Part shown: one piece after another, positions 18,076 through 25,420 of the stretch
How the letters are laid out: every line of letters starts with the position of its first letter
How positions within the stretch are numbered: the first letter of the stretch is position 1
NCBI GenBank assembly: GCA_024234395.1
Contig: JACKOH010000002.1
Location: 992,001-1,056,000, forward strand
Source: Pseudomonadales bacterium
GTDB lineage: Bacteria > Pseudomonadota > Gammaproteobacteria > Pseudomonadales > Pseudohongiellaceae
Direction: 5' to 3'
DNA length: 64,000 nucleotides
Translations under genes and position numbers: made by a program
The notes under the pieces: model-generated
The model's input: the letters and a program-made list of their open reading frames with translations, nothing else
The model's database searches: none
What the model was told of the DNA's origin: nothing

Positions 18076-18627
18076 TTACAAGGTCATACGCTTGAGTGTG
18101 TTGTCCTTCCGAATATAGTGGTGGTAGAGCCCCGCCAGTGCGTGAAGTGTAATGAACACATAGCCCGACTGGCCCAAAACTTCATGCAGTTCTTCCGCCG
18201 CCTCCGCCAGGCCATCAGATTCCGGTGCAATAGCCGGCAGGGGTATGCCGAACCAGCTAACTGCATGCCCCTCTGCACTCAAAAACAGCCAGCCGAGCAA
18301 CGGCATGCCAAGCATCAGTACATACAGGTAGGCTTTCATCAGCTTGACTGCCAGGCGCTCCCAGTTTGCCTGCGCCGGGATGATCGGGGGAATAGGGGAC
18401 CGCAGGATGACAAGTGCCCGGTAAATGACAATGGGAATCAGTGTCAGTCCCAGGTAGATATGCCAGTCTTCTGTCAATCGGCGCAGGGTGGTGCCACGCT
18501 GCAACTCCTGATGGATTTCGATGCTGGCGTAAATAGCCACCATTAATAGGACGGTAAGCCAGTGGATAATCACCGATACCCGTTGATACTTCCCGTTTGT
18601 GGTTTCGAACTCTAATACTGCACTCAT
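18076..18627 (-). CDS. Cytochrome b561 family protein
   Basis: 183 residues with four predicted membrane helices. Haem-ligand histidines are visible as the first-helix IIHWLTVLLM His, a second at DWHIYLGLTL, and the paired HALAGLYHHY near the C-terminus. This matches the bacterial cytochrome b561/CybB family, diheme inner-membrane proteins that oxidise ubiquinol or pass electrons to periplasmic partners. The start ATG 18627 is preceded by a purine-rich stretch. It is monocistronic and no obvious redox partner is next to it. Confidence 0.85.
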   Translation of the reverse strand: MSAVLEFETTNGKYQRVSVIIHWLTVLLMVAIYASIEIHQELQRGTTLRRLTEDWHIYLGLTLIPIVIYRALVILRSPIPPIIPAQANWERLAVKLMKAYLYVLMLGMPLLGWLFLSAEGHAVSWFGIPLPAIAPESDGLAEAAEELHEVLGQSGYVFITLHALAGLYHHYIRKDNTLKRMTL

Positions 18628-18850
18628 GCCATTCCCTCCGTCTCCGCTGTCAGCCCGTTACAAACGGGATTTTCACAGCAACAAGTATCGTTGATCTGGC
18701 GGTAGAGGTTGTTGCGCCCAGTCAACAGACCTGCACCGTCTGATCGCAAAATAGGATGGCTAGATTAAAGAATCATTAAGCGTTGATTACCCTCCGATGA
18801 TTCGCCGAATTAGCACGACGGAAAGAATGGACTGGGGGACTGTGGACTGG

Positions 18851-19959
18851 GGGACACTCACAATTTATCAACTTAATGCGCCGAATTCTCGCAGTGTGGA
18901 TGGGCGACATCTAAACTGATTATATGCCAAGGATGGGCCGATTACATATTCCGCGCGGGTGCTACCATCTGATGGGTCGCGGCCTGGAAAGCCGGAACAT
19001 ATTCGAGCAATCCAGCGACAAGCAGGAATTCCTGGACCGGCTCGGAAAGAGCGTGGTCAAAAATCAATGTCAGTGTCTGGCCTGGGCCTTGATGTCCAAT
19101 CACTACCACTTGCTGGTCCGTGCAGGGCCACTTCCCTTATCGAAACTCATGGCGCCGGTTCTGGGCGGGTATGGTGGCTACTACAACCGCCGACATCGGC
19201 GCTGCGGCTACGTTTTTCAGAATCGGTTCAAATCAATCCTGTGCCAGGAAGACAGCTACCTGCTTGAACTGGTTCGCTATATCCACCTCAATCCAATTCG
19301 CGCTGCGATGGTTCCGGATCTTACCGCTCTTAATAGATATCCGTGGACCGGGCATGCCGGCATGCTGGGGAGACTGCAGCAGTCCTGGCATGATACGCTC
19401 CCAGTGCTTGGACTATTCGGAAACTCCTATCACCTGGCGAGAAAGCGGTACGAGGACTTTATGAGAGCCGGTATTGAGAGTACCAATCTCCAAAGTCTCT
19501 CAGGCGGTGGGCTGGTAAGAAGCAGTGGCAGTTGGGAAGCCTTGTGTAAACTGCGCAAAGAACATATTCATTGCATTGGCGATGAGCGGATTCTGGGCGA
19601 CAGCAGCTTTGTGACTGCGGTACTGAGGGAAGACACCCTGGGGGTTGATCAAGTCACATTAAGATCCAGGCAAGGGTGGACTCTCAACAGGCTTATTCGT
19701 CATGTCTGCGGTCTCTGTGAATTAGAGGAGAAGACTCTCATAAGAAAAGCGCGAAGCAACGATTGTTCAAAGGCAAAAGCATTGATTTGCTTCTGGGGAA
19801 AGCATGAGCTCGGGCTGACAACGACCGAGCTCGCCGAACGACTGCGGATATCTCAGCAAGCGGTTTCGCAATGGATCAAGAAAGGCCAAGTACTGGTGGA
19901 AGGTACTAACTTTAATTTCCCCGATCCCGACTGTTAAGTTGTTAAGTTGTGAGTGTCCC
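18851..19959. mobile_element. RAYT unit bounded by inverted REP sequences
   Basis: The left repeat 18851-18875 (GGGACACTCACAATTTATC...) and the right repeat 19935-19959 are reverse complements over 25 bp with two mismatches and enclose the transposase gene almost exactly; the right repeat overlaps the stop codon. RAYT genes are usually single-copy and flanked by REP sequences they recognise, rather than being classical insertion sequences. Confidence 0.7.
18924..19937 (+). CDS. REP-associated tyrosine transposase (RAYT), Y1/HUH family
   Basis: 337 residues. The N-terminal 180 residues are the Y1 transposase domain: the HUH metal motif is NHYHLLV, and the RYIHLNPIRAAM helix that bears the catalytic region follows. 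The C-terminal part contains a DnaA/Trp-repressor-like helix-turn-helix (LTTTELAERLRISQQAVSQWI), as in many RAYT proteins. It would nick single-stranded REP DNA through a tyrosine linkage. Several REP-like hairpins nearby are likely substrates. The start is ATG 18924, with ATG 18933 as an alternative. The gene appears intact. Confidence 0.88.
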   Translation: MPRMGRLHIPRGCYHLMGRGLESRNIFEQSSDKQEFLDRLGKSVVKNQCQCLAWALMSNHYHLLVRAGPLPLSKLMAPVLGGYGGYYNRRHRRCGYVFQNRFKSILCQEDSYLLELVRYIHLNPIRAAMVPDLTALNRYPWTGHAGMLGRLQQSWHDTLPVLGLFGNSYHLARKRYEDFMRAGIESTNLQSLSGGGLVRSSGSWEALCKLRKEHIHCIGDERILGDSSFVTAVLREDTLGVDQVTLRSRQGWTLNRLIRHVCGLCELEEKTLIRKARSNDCSKAKALICFWGKHELGLTTTELAERLRISQQAVSQWIKKGQVLVEGTNFNFPDPDC

Positions 19960-20003
19960 TTGTTCGCTCCCACAATTATTACGCCCAAAGGGGACTCTAA
20001 ACA

Positions 20004-20474
20004 TTGAAGAAAAAGGTCACATTTTTTGTTTCCTATGCTCATAGAAATAAGTCACTAGTTAATGGATTTCTTGAGAAATTAGTTGACGTGTTAGAACCAT
20101 CCAAAAAGCACGATTATTCGCTTTGGAAAGATACAGCGCTTGTTATCGGTGAAGATTGGGAAGCGCAAATAATCGAGGCGAGAGACAAATGTGATTTTGG
20201 TCTTCTTCTAATAAGCCCTGCTTTTTTGGCATCAAAATTTATTACTGAAAAAGAGTTGCCCACTTTCGTAACCGGAGAAAAGCCTTCGATCCCTGTAATG
20301 CTTAATCTAATAGATTTTGGACGACATGACTTGAAAGGGTTAGAAAAGAAGCAAATATTTAGGCTTGATTACGAAGGATTTAAAGAACCAAGAGCATATG
20401 TAGACTGCAAAAAACAGAGACGGGATACGTTTGTTCTCGAGCTTTTTAAAGCAATAGAAGATAAATTGGCATAA
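20004..20474 (+). CDS. TIR-domain protein, putative defence effector
   Basis: 156 residues, essentially one TIR domain. The opening strand FFVSYAHRNK, the LWKDxxxxxGxxW loop (residues 41-52), the CDFGLLLISPAFLAS strand-turn and FITEKELP helix are typical. Glu84 in EKELP is in the place of the catalytic Glu of TIR NAD+ hydrolases. Bacterial TIR proteins serve as NADase effectors or signal makers in anti-phage systems such as Thoeris, CBASS and short Argonaute systems. The start is TTG 20004 with AAGGGG upstream. The region is AT-rich relative to the chromosome. An ATPase gene follows 97 bp downstream with a perfect hairpin between them. Confidence 0.85.
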   Translation: MKKKVTFFVSYAHRNKSLVNGFLEKLVDVLEPSKKHDYSLWKDTALVIGEDWEAQIIEARDKCDFGLLLISPAFLASKFITEKELPTFVTGEKPSIPVMLNLIDFGRHDLKGLEKKQIFRLDYEGFKEPRAYVDCKKQRRDTFVLELFKAIEDKLA

Positions 20475-20492
20475 AAATGGAATTTGACTTGG

Positions 20493-20521
20493 ACAGTACA
20501 AAGATCCAATCTTTGTACTGT
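20493..20521. repeat. Perfect 13-bp hairpin between TIR and ATPase genes
   Basis: ACAGTACAAAGAT (20493-20505) and its exact reverse complement (20509-20521) enclose a 3-nt loop. There is no T-tract directly after it, so it is not a classical terminator. It could be an attenuator, an operator for a dimeric protein, or an mRNA stability element that sets the ratio of the two proteins. Confidence 0.7.
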
Positions 20522-20571
20522 TATTTGCGGAGTTATGCCGCGCGCTTATGTAGTCATCTTAGAGTACAGAA

Positions 20572-21882
20572 TTGAACACACTAAGCAAACAAGACATCCG
20601 AGTAGCAATACTAAACGCATTTACCCCTAATCTAGACATACGGGACCCCTCAACATTTGCTGGGAGAAAGTCTCTCATCCTTCGTCTGGCAGACTCTTTA
20701 GTAGAAGATGGATCATGTCCAGTCATATATGGCCAACAGGGCCTAGGCAAGACTAGCTTAGCGATGCAGATAATACGTATCGCCCTTGGCGACGTCGAAT
20801 TACTCGAGAACTTGGAAGCTTCTGATCGGATAATTAGACCGGATAGAGCGTTTGAAGTCCTCTACATTGCTTGCCCAGAGGACACGCAGAGCAAGGATGA
20901 TATCTTACGTAGATTGATGGAAGAGGCTACAGTCTATGATGAAACTAGCTTTGTTGAAAAAGATAGAACTCACTCAGTAGCGCTGAAGTTTGGTCCCATA
21001 GAAGGACGAAGCAGTTGGACCTACAATCGATCTTTAAGCCAGAGTTCCGACGACCGAACAGTCGAAGAGCAATTTTTTGCATTCATTGATCACCTCGTTA
21101 GTAAAAGTAAGCGACGTATCTTGTGCGTAGTTGATGAGTTCGACCGAGTTAAGAACCGGAAGGGAATGGCTGGCTTTTTGAAAAACATAGCGGACATCAA
21201 CGTTAAATTTCTTCTGATAGGAGTAGCTACTGATGTGTCTAGTCTCTTAGCTGACCATCGATCAATAGAACGAAAATTGAATCCTGTGCATGTACAAGAG
21301 ATGGAAGAATATGAGCTTGAGGAGATTGTTTCTCTTGTGGTTCGTAGGACAACAGATATGGGAGTTCCTATAAATTTTAACGATAGTGCCCGGAAGTATC
21401 TTGCTGAAGCCGCACATGGATTACCTTGGTACGTTCATGCTGTCGGCCAAGAATCGCTTCGTATCGCTTGGGATAGTGGATACACAAGTGTAATGAAATG
21501 GGATGTAGAATCCGGTGAGCATAAATTAGCGCGAGATCAACTGAAAGAGCAGTTTTACGGACTTTACCGAGCCATTATCGGACGTTCGCAGAATCGAGAA
21601 CGAGTCCTACGTTTGGTTTCCAAATTTCGTGATGAAAGGGTCCCTCTTGCCGAGATACACAAGACTGCTAGGTCGTTCGGCATAACTCAACCCTCGACCT
21701 ACATCGCTAGCCTTTGTGAAGGTGAGCGCGCTTTAGTGAAGTCAGGCAGCGGACTAGGCGCAACAGTGAGTTTTCGAAATGCCATATTCAAGAGGTATGT
21801 TCATTTGTGTGAGCCCGTATTCACTGATAGCAGAGATATAGATATTAATTGGTTGAGAACATATGACCCCGAACGCCTGTAA
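20572..21882 (+). CDS. STAND/AAA-like P-loop ATPase with C-terminal winged-helix-like region, TIR partner
   Basis: 436 residues. Walker A is YGQQGLGKTS (Lys60), Walker B is ILCVVDEFD (Asp188, Glu189), a sensor-like strand is FLLIGVATD (213-221), and HGLPWYV near 285 matches the GxP motif of STAND and ORC/Cdc6-like NTPases. The last 100 residues look like a winged helix (LAEIHKTARSFGITQPSTYIASL). Such proteins act as regulated switches. Next to a TIR protein, a sensor that triggers the effector is a reasonable inference. The only upstream start in frame is TTG 20572; a stop lies 10 nt before it. The gene is AT-rich and downstream DNA is interrupted by an IS256 element. Confidence 0.8.
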   Translation: MNTLSKQDIRVAILNAFTPNLDIRDPSTFAGRKSLILRLADSLVEDGSCPVIYGQQGLGKTSLAMQIIRIALGDVELLENLEASDRIIRPDRAFEVLYIACPEDTQSKDDILRRLMEEATVYDETSFVEKDRTHSVALKFGPIEGRSSWTYNRSLSQSSDDRTVEEQFFAFIDHLVSKSKRRILCVVDEFDRVKNRKGMAGFLKNIADINVKFLLIGVATDVSSLLADHRSIERKLNPVHVQEMEEYELEEIVSLVVRRTTDMGVPINFNDSARKYLAEAAHGLPWYVHAVGQESLRIAWDSGYTSVMKWDVESGEHKLARDQLKEQFYGLYRAIIGRSQNRERVLRLVSKFRDERVPLAEIHKTARSFGITQPSTYIASLCEGERALVKSGSGLGATVSFRNAIFKRYVHLCEPVFTDSRDIDINWLRTYDPERL

Positions 21883-22244
21883 CGATTGCAGGCACAACAA
21901 AGCTCATGGATTTTTATTCAAAAGTCGCTAGTCCAGGGCCCTGTGTAGGTTGACTGAGTCTAATCCCTTGCGCTTTAAATGGTTCTATCCAGTTTCCACG
22001 GATAATTCTAACAAAGTTGAAAACTCCAAATCTTTCTTAGCTACTCCTCTTCCCCTCCATACTGCGCTCTTACAGATCGTAGTACCATTTGTCGATCAAT
22101 CTTTGCCAATGCGGCCTTCCAATCACCAAATAATTTAATACCAACGGCACATATTTCGGTCTGTCGTCACTTGTCGTATTTAAATGGGCATATGGTCAGG
22201 GCTGTGGATAAAAATTAATTGACCCTCGCAGCCCGTTGATAACC
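21883..22244. other. Intergenic stretch with a possible gene remnant
   Basis: No intact gene. On the minus strand an open stretch from 22166 to a stop at 22041 reads like real protein (VGIKLFGDWKAALAKIDRQM, ending GGEEE) but has no start codon. It may be the tail of a destroyed gene cut off upstream. The last 8 bp (TGATAACC, 22237-22244) are the target duplication of the IS256 element. Confidence 0.35.
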
Positions 22245-23612
22245 GATAACGTAAATTATCTTTCGCACATTTTTTTGAAGGGGGTGGCCCCGGTCTGTTA
22301 AAACTGTAATTGACGAGAAAACAGTACAGACCATAAGGAACCACCCATGAAAAACGATAACACAAAACCCTTGAGCAAAGTCATACGAATCGACGAGAAC
22401 GAGATCCGGGGCCATCTGGACGAGATGGTGCGAGGAACCGTTGAAGAAACACTGAATGCGATGCTTGATGCTGAGGCTGATGATCTCTGCAATGCCCAAC
22501 GCTATGAGCACTCCCCAGACCGAGTGGACTCCAGGGCTGGCAGCTATAAGCGAGAACTTCACACCAAGGCCGGAGAAGTCGAAGTGAAAGTGCCAAAGCT
22601 AAGAAAGCAGACTTTCGAGACTGCGATAATCGAACGCTATCGGCGCCGGGATATATCGATCGAGGAGGCCATTGTCCAGATGTACCTGGCGGGCGTCTCA
22701 GTTCGCCGAGTGGAAGATATTACAGAAGCGCTTTGGGGAACCAGGGTATCTTCAGGCACAGTCTCCAATCTCAACCAGAAGGTTTACAAGCATATTGAAC
22801 GCTGGCGTAGTCAGCCGCTTGAGGGGAATTTCGCCTATGTTTATCTGGACGGAATCGTGCTCAAACGCAGCTGGGGCGGCGAGGTGAAGAATGTCTCGGT
22901 GCTGGCGGCCATTGGTGTAGACAGTGACGGCTTCCGGCGCATTCTGGGCGTCTCTGAGGGACATAAGGAAGACAAGTCCGGTTGGCTGGGCTTCCTCAAG
23001 GAGCTGAAGAAACGCGGACTGAAAGGCGTCAGGCTGTTTATCTCTGACGCTTGCTTGGGCCTGGTGGAGTCGCTTGCCGAAGTTTACCCAGACGCGGATT
23101 GGCAACGCTGTGCCGTGCACTTTTACCGCAACGTATTCTCCCATGTGCCGAGTGGTAAAGTCCGAGAGGTAGCGGCCATGCTGAAGGCGATCCACGCCCA
23201 GGAAAGTCGGGAGGCCGCCGAGAGTAAAGCCAGGGATGTCGTTGAGAAACTAAAAGCGATGAAGCTCAAAGCGGCAGCCGAGCTGGTAGAGAATTCTATC
23301 CCTGAAACTCTGACCTACTACGCGTATCCACCCCAGCATTGGTTGAAGTTGAAGACCAACAATCCGATGGAACGGTTACTCAAGGAAGCTCGACGCAGAA
23401 CCAAGGTAGTCGGTGCTTTCCCGGATGGACACTCTGCTTTGATGCTGGTGGCTGCCAGGCTTCGGCATGTTTCTGCCACCTCGTGGGGAACCCGCAAGTA
23501 CATGAACATGAAGCTGTTGAATGAAATGGACCAGGAGGTCCTTCACTCAGTGGCATAACCGAGTACCGGGACTGCCCTTGAGAGAAAAGTGCGAAACATT
23601 TTTGACACTACC
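22245..23612. mobile_element. IS256-family insertion sequence, complete, 1368 bp
   Basis: The ends were set from the sequence. The left end (GATAACGTAAATTATCTTTC...) and reverse complement of the right end (GGTAGTGTCAAAAATGTTTC...) align without gaps over 29 bp with about two thirds identity, including a shared TTTCGCAC block. The element is flanked by an exact 8-bp direct repeat TGATAACC (22237-22244 and 23613-23620), the expected target duplication. One intact transposase gene fills it, so the insertion may be recent and active. Confidence 0.88.
22347..23558 (+). CDS. IS256 family transposase (mutator type)
   Basis: 403 residues, the usual length. It shows the family features: an N-terminal region with RVDSRAGSYKRELHTKAGEV, a first catalytic Asp in YVYLDGIVLKRSW, a second in FISDACLGL, the QRCAVHFYRN signature, and a C-terminal Glu region with NNPMERLLKEARRRTKVVGAFPDG kept intact. 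This DDE enzyme moves the element by a copy-out or cut-and-paste route through a circle. The start ATG 22347 follows AAGGAACCACCC. It is intact, with no frameshift. Confidence 0.95.
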   Translation: MKNDNTKPLSKVIRIDENEIRGHLDEMVRGTVEETLNAMLDAEADDLCNAQRYEHSPDRVDSRAGSYKRELHTKAGEVEVKVPKLRKQTFETAIIERYRRRDISIEEAIVQMYLAGVSVRRVEDITEALWGTRVSSGTVSNLNQKVYKHIERWRSQPLEGNFAYVYLDGIVLKRSWGGEVKNVSVLAAIGVDSDGFRRILGVSEGHKEDKSGWLGFLKELKKRGLKGVRLFISDACLGLVESLAEVYPDADWQRCAVHFYRNVFSHVPSGKVREVAAMLKAIHAQESREAAESKARDVVEKLKAMKLKAAAELVENSIPETLTYYAYPPQHWLKLKTNNPMERLLKEARRRTKVVGAFPDGHSALMLVAARLRHVSATSWGTRKYMNMKLLNEMDQEVLHSVA

Positions 23613-23620
23613 TGATAACC

Positions 23621-23891
23621 TGTGGGTTAATTGTTATTAACCACAACATATAGTGTCACGAATACTGTGACCCCCTGTAATTAAAGGCTTATAGATATTT
23701 CTATAATTGAAATACACTATATATTGTGTTTTGATAGGCTGCTATGGTCAGGCCTAATCAGCCAAATGGCATTTGAAAGAGGCCCGAACCGCATAACGTT
23801 GAGGCTAGGCTTTGGCGATATATCAATAACAGCCTCAAGGGCGGGAAGCGATTAAGCCGCGAATAGCGCAAGGCTTAGTCGTGGAGGAAAA
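23621..23891. other. Intergenic region with short inverted repeat
   Basis: TGTGGGTTAAT (23621-23631) and ATTAACCACA (23636-23645) form a short imperfect stem. The following DNA is AT-rich up to about 23740 and then turns GC-richer before the GTGGAGGAAAA ribosome-binding site of the membrane protein gene. No gene is seen. Confidence 0.35.
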
Positions 23892-24275
23892 ATGAACAAC
23901 ACCGAGCTCGAATGGAATTACTTTAATATGCAGGTTGCCCTGGATAATAAATATTTAGATTTGGCGATCAAGCTCAACATGTTCTACTACGCTATTACTG
24001 GAGCTATCTTCTCTTTTTACTTCACAAATACAAATGTTGAAGACGCTAGATATGCTTTATGGCTCCCGTTTTTCCTTAGTGTAGGTTTAAGTGTCATTTT
24101 TTTATGGGGGGCAAAACAGGCTCTAAACCTGAGGACGCTAATTAAAGAATCTGCTTTGGCTCTAAAGCTAAACGGATACCCAGAGGGTATGGTACTTGTA
24201 CTTGTGTGTGCGGTTTTTGGCATCGTTCTTGTTCTAATATCAATCGTTTTGCTGTCGTATTTAATGCGTGGTTAG
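23892..24275 (+). CDS. Small membrane protein of unknown function, SIR2-associated
   Basis: 127 residues with an acidic N-terminal segment and about three hydrophobic helices (near 28-45, 55-73 and 97-123). No family is recognised. The ribosome-binding site GGAGG lies 5 nt before the ATG. It stands about 100 bp upstream of the truncated SIR2-like gene on the same strand. Membrane proteins paired with SIR2 or other NAD-degrading effectors occur in defence loci, so a role there is possible, but nothing in the sequence itself proves it. Confidence 0.6.
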   Translation: MNNTELEWNYFNMQVALDNKYLDLAIKLNMFYYAITGAIFSFYFTNTNVEDARYALWLPFFLSVGLSVIFLWGAKQALNLRTLIKESALALKLNGYPEGMVLVLVCAVFGIVLVLISIVLLSYLMRG

Positions 24276-24376
24276 CACTTACTGAAAATCAGTCACTATA
24301 AGGCTTTATCGCCAGTCAACTTAGTAACCCAAAGGTCCATAAAAATAAGAATTAGATACCAAAAGTCGGGACGCTC

Positions 24377-24577
24377 ATGAAACAAAAACCAAGAATAGTT
24401 GTGTTTGCGGGGGCAGGGGCCTCTAAAGCGGTTGCACCAGAAAAATACCCCACTACCGTCGAATTCTTCGATGATTTACCTGAGGAAATAACAAGCAATA
24501 AACTCTTTCAACAGGTAGTCGAATTTTTGAAGGAAGATTCCGGCAAAGGACCAATAGATATAGAGCTACTCTGTTGA
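24377..24577 (+). pseudogene. SIR2-like domain protein, truncated by IS21 element
   Basis: Only the first 65 or so residues remain. RIVVFAGAGASKAV is the glycine-rich NAD-binding loop of SIR2-like domains, and the following YPTTVEFFDDLPEE and GPIDIELL are as in SIR2-like proteins of defence loci, which usually run to several hundred residues. Reading enters the IS21 end at 24572 and stops at once (TGTTGA). No continuation of the gene is recognisable beyond the other IS end at 27042. The product cannot be functional. The ATG has GGGACG upstream. Confidence 0.75.
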
Positions 24578-24649
24578 TTTGCATTTAAAACTGACCCGGG
24601 TTTTGCATCCAATATTGACCCGCCCAGATGGCCCGATTATGGCCTGAGT

Positions 24650-25420
24650 TTATCTTCGCTTTCCAGTTCTTCTGTCCTCCTGTTGGTTTGTCGTTGAGTG
24701 TTTGAATCGGTAACTGTCATTTCCGGTTTCGATGATGTGGCAGTGATGAGTTAGCCGGTCCAGTAATGCCGTTGTCATCTTGGAATCGATGAACACATTG
24801 GACCATTCCGAGAAGCTCAGGTTGGTGGTGATCAGGATGCTGGTCTTCTCATAGAGCTTGCTGATCAGGTGGAACAGCAAGGCCCCTCCAGACTGACTGA
24901 ATGGCAGGTAGCCCAGTTCATCCAGTATCACCAGGTCGGCATGCACTAACCGGTTGGCAATGCGGCCTGGTTTACCAGCCTGCTTTTCCTGTTCCAGTTG
25001 ATTCACCAACTCAATAGTGGACAGGAACCGGACTCGAAGTCGGTGGTGTTGGATCGCCTGAACTCCAATCGCGGTAGCCAGGTGAGTCTTCCCGGTTCCC
25101 GGGCCGCCAACAAAGACTACATTCTGAGCATCCTCAATGAACTCACAACGGTGGAGCGAGCGAACCAGGGCTTCATCAGCCTGGCTTTCCGCAAAGTCGA
25201 AGCCAGCAAGGTCCCGATAGGCGGGGAACCTGGCAACGTTCATCTGGTAGTTGATTGAACGAACTTCCCGTTCAGCAACTTCAGCTTTCAGCAGCGTCTC
25301 CAGAGTGGGCAGTGCCGATTGGTACGCAGGAGAACCCTGTTCGGCCAGTGTGGTAATGGTGTCTGCCATACCGAACAGCTTAAGGGATTTGAAGGTGGTG
25401 ATCATGGCATCGTTGTTCAT
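24650..25420 (-). CDS. istB: IS21 helper ATPase IstB
   Basis: 256 residues, the normal size for IstB, a DnaA-like AAA+ ATPase that loads the IstA transposase on target DNA. Walker A is VGGPGTGKTHLA, Walker B is LVILDELGYLP, and the IDSKMTTALLDRLTHHCHII block with sensor and arginine-finger residues follows. Its ATG overlaps the istA stop as ATGA, so translation is coupled. It appears intact. Confidence 0.95.
   Translation of the reverse strand: MNNDAMITTFKSLKLFGMADTITTLAEQGSPAYQSALPTLETLLKAEVAEREVRSINYQMNVARFPAYRDLAGFDFAESQADEALVRSLHRCEFIEDAQNVVFVGGPGTGKTHLATAIGVQAIQHHRLRVRFLSTIELVNQLEQEKQAGKPGRIANRLVHADLVILDELGYLPFSQSGGALLFHLISKLYEKTSILITTNLSFSEWSNVFIDSKMTTALLDRLTHHCHIIETGNDSYRFKHSTTNQQEDRRTGKRR

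Noticed and set aside
23760..23891. Resemblance of the leader before the small membrane protein to an integron attC site
   Set aside because: The GTTRRRY and RYYYAAC core sites could not be placed; only loose matches were present.
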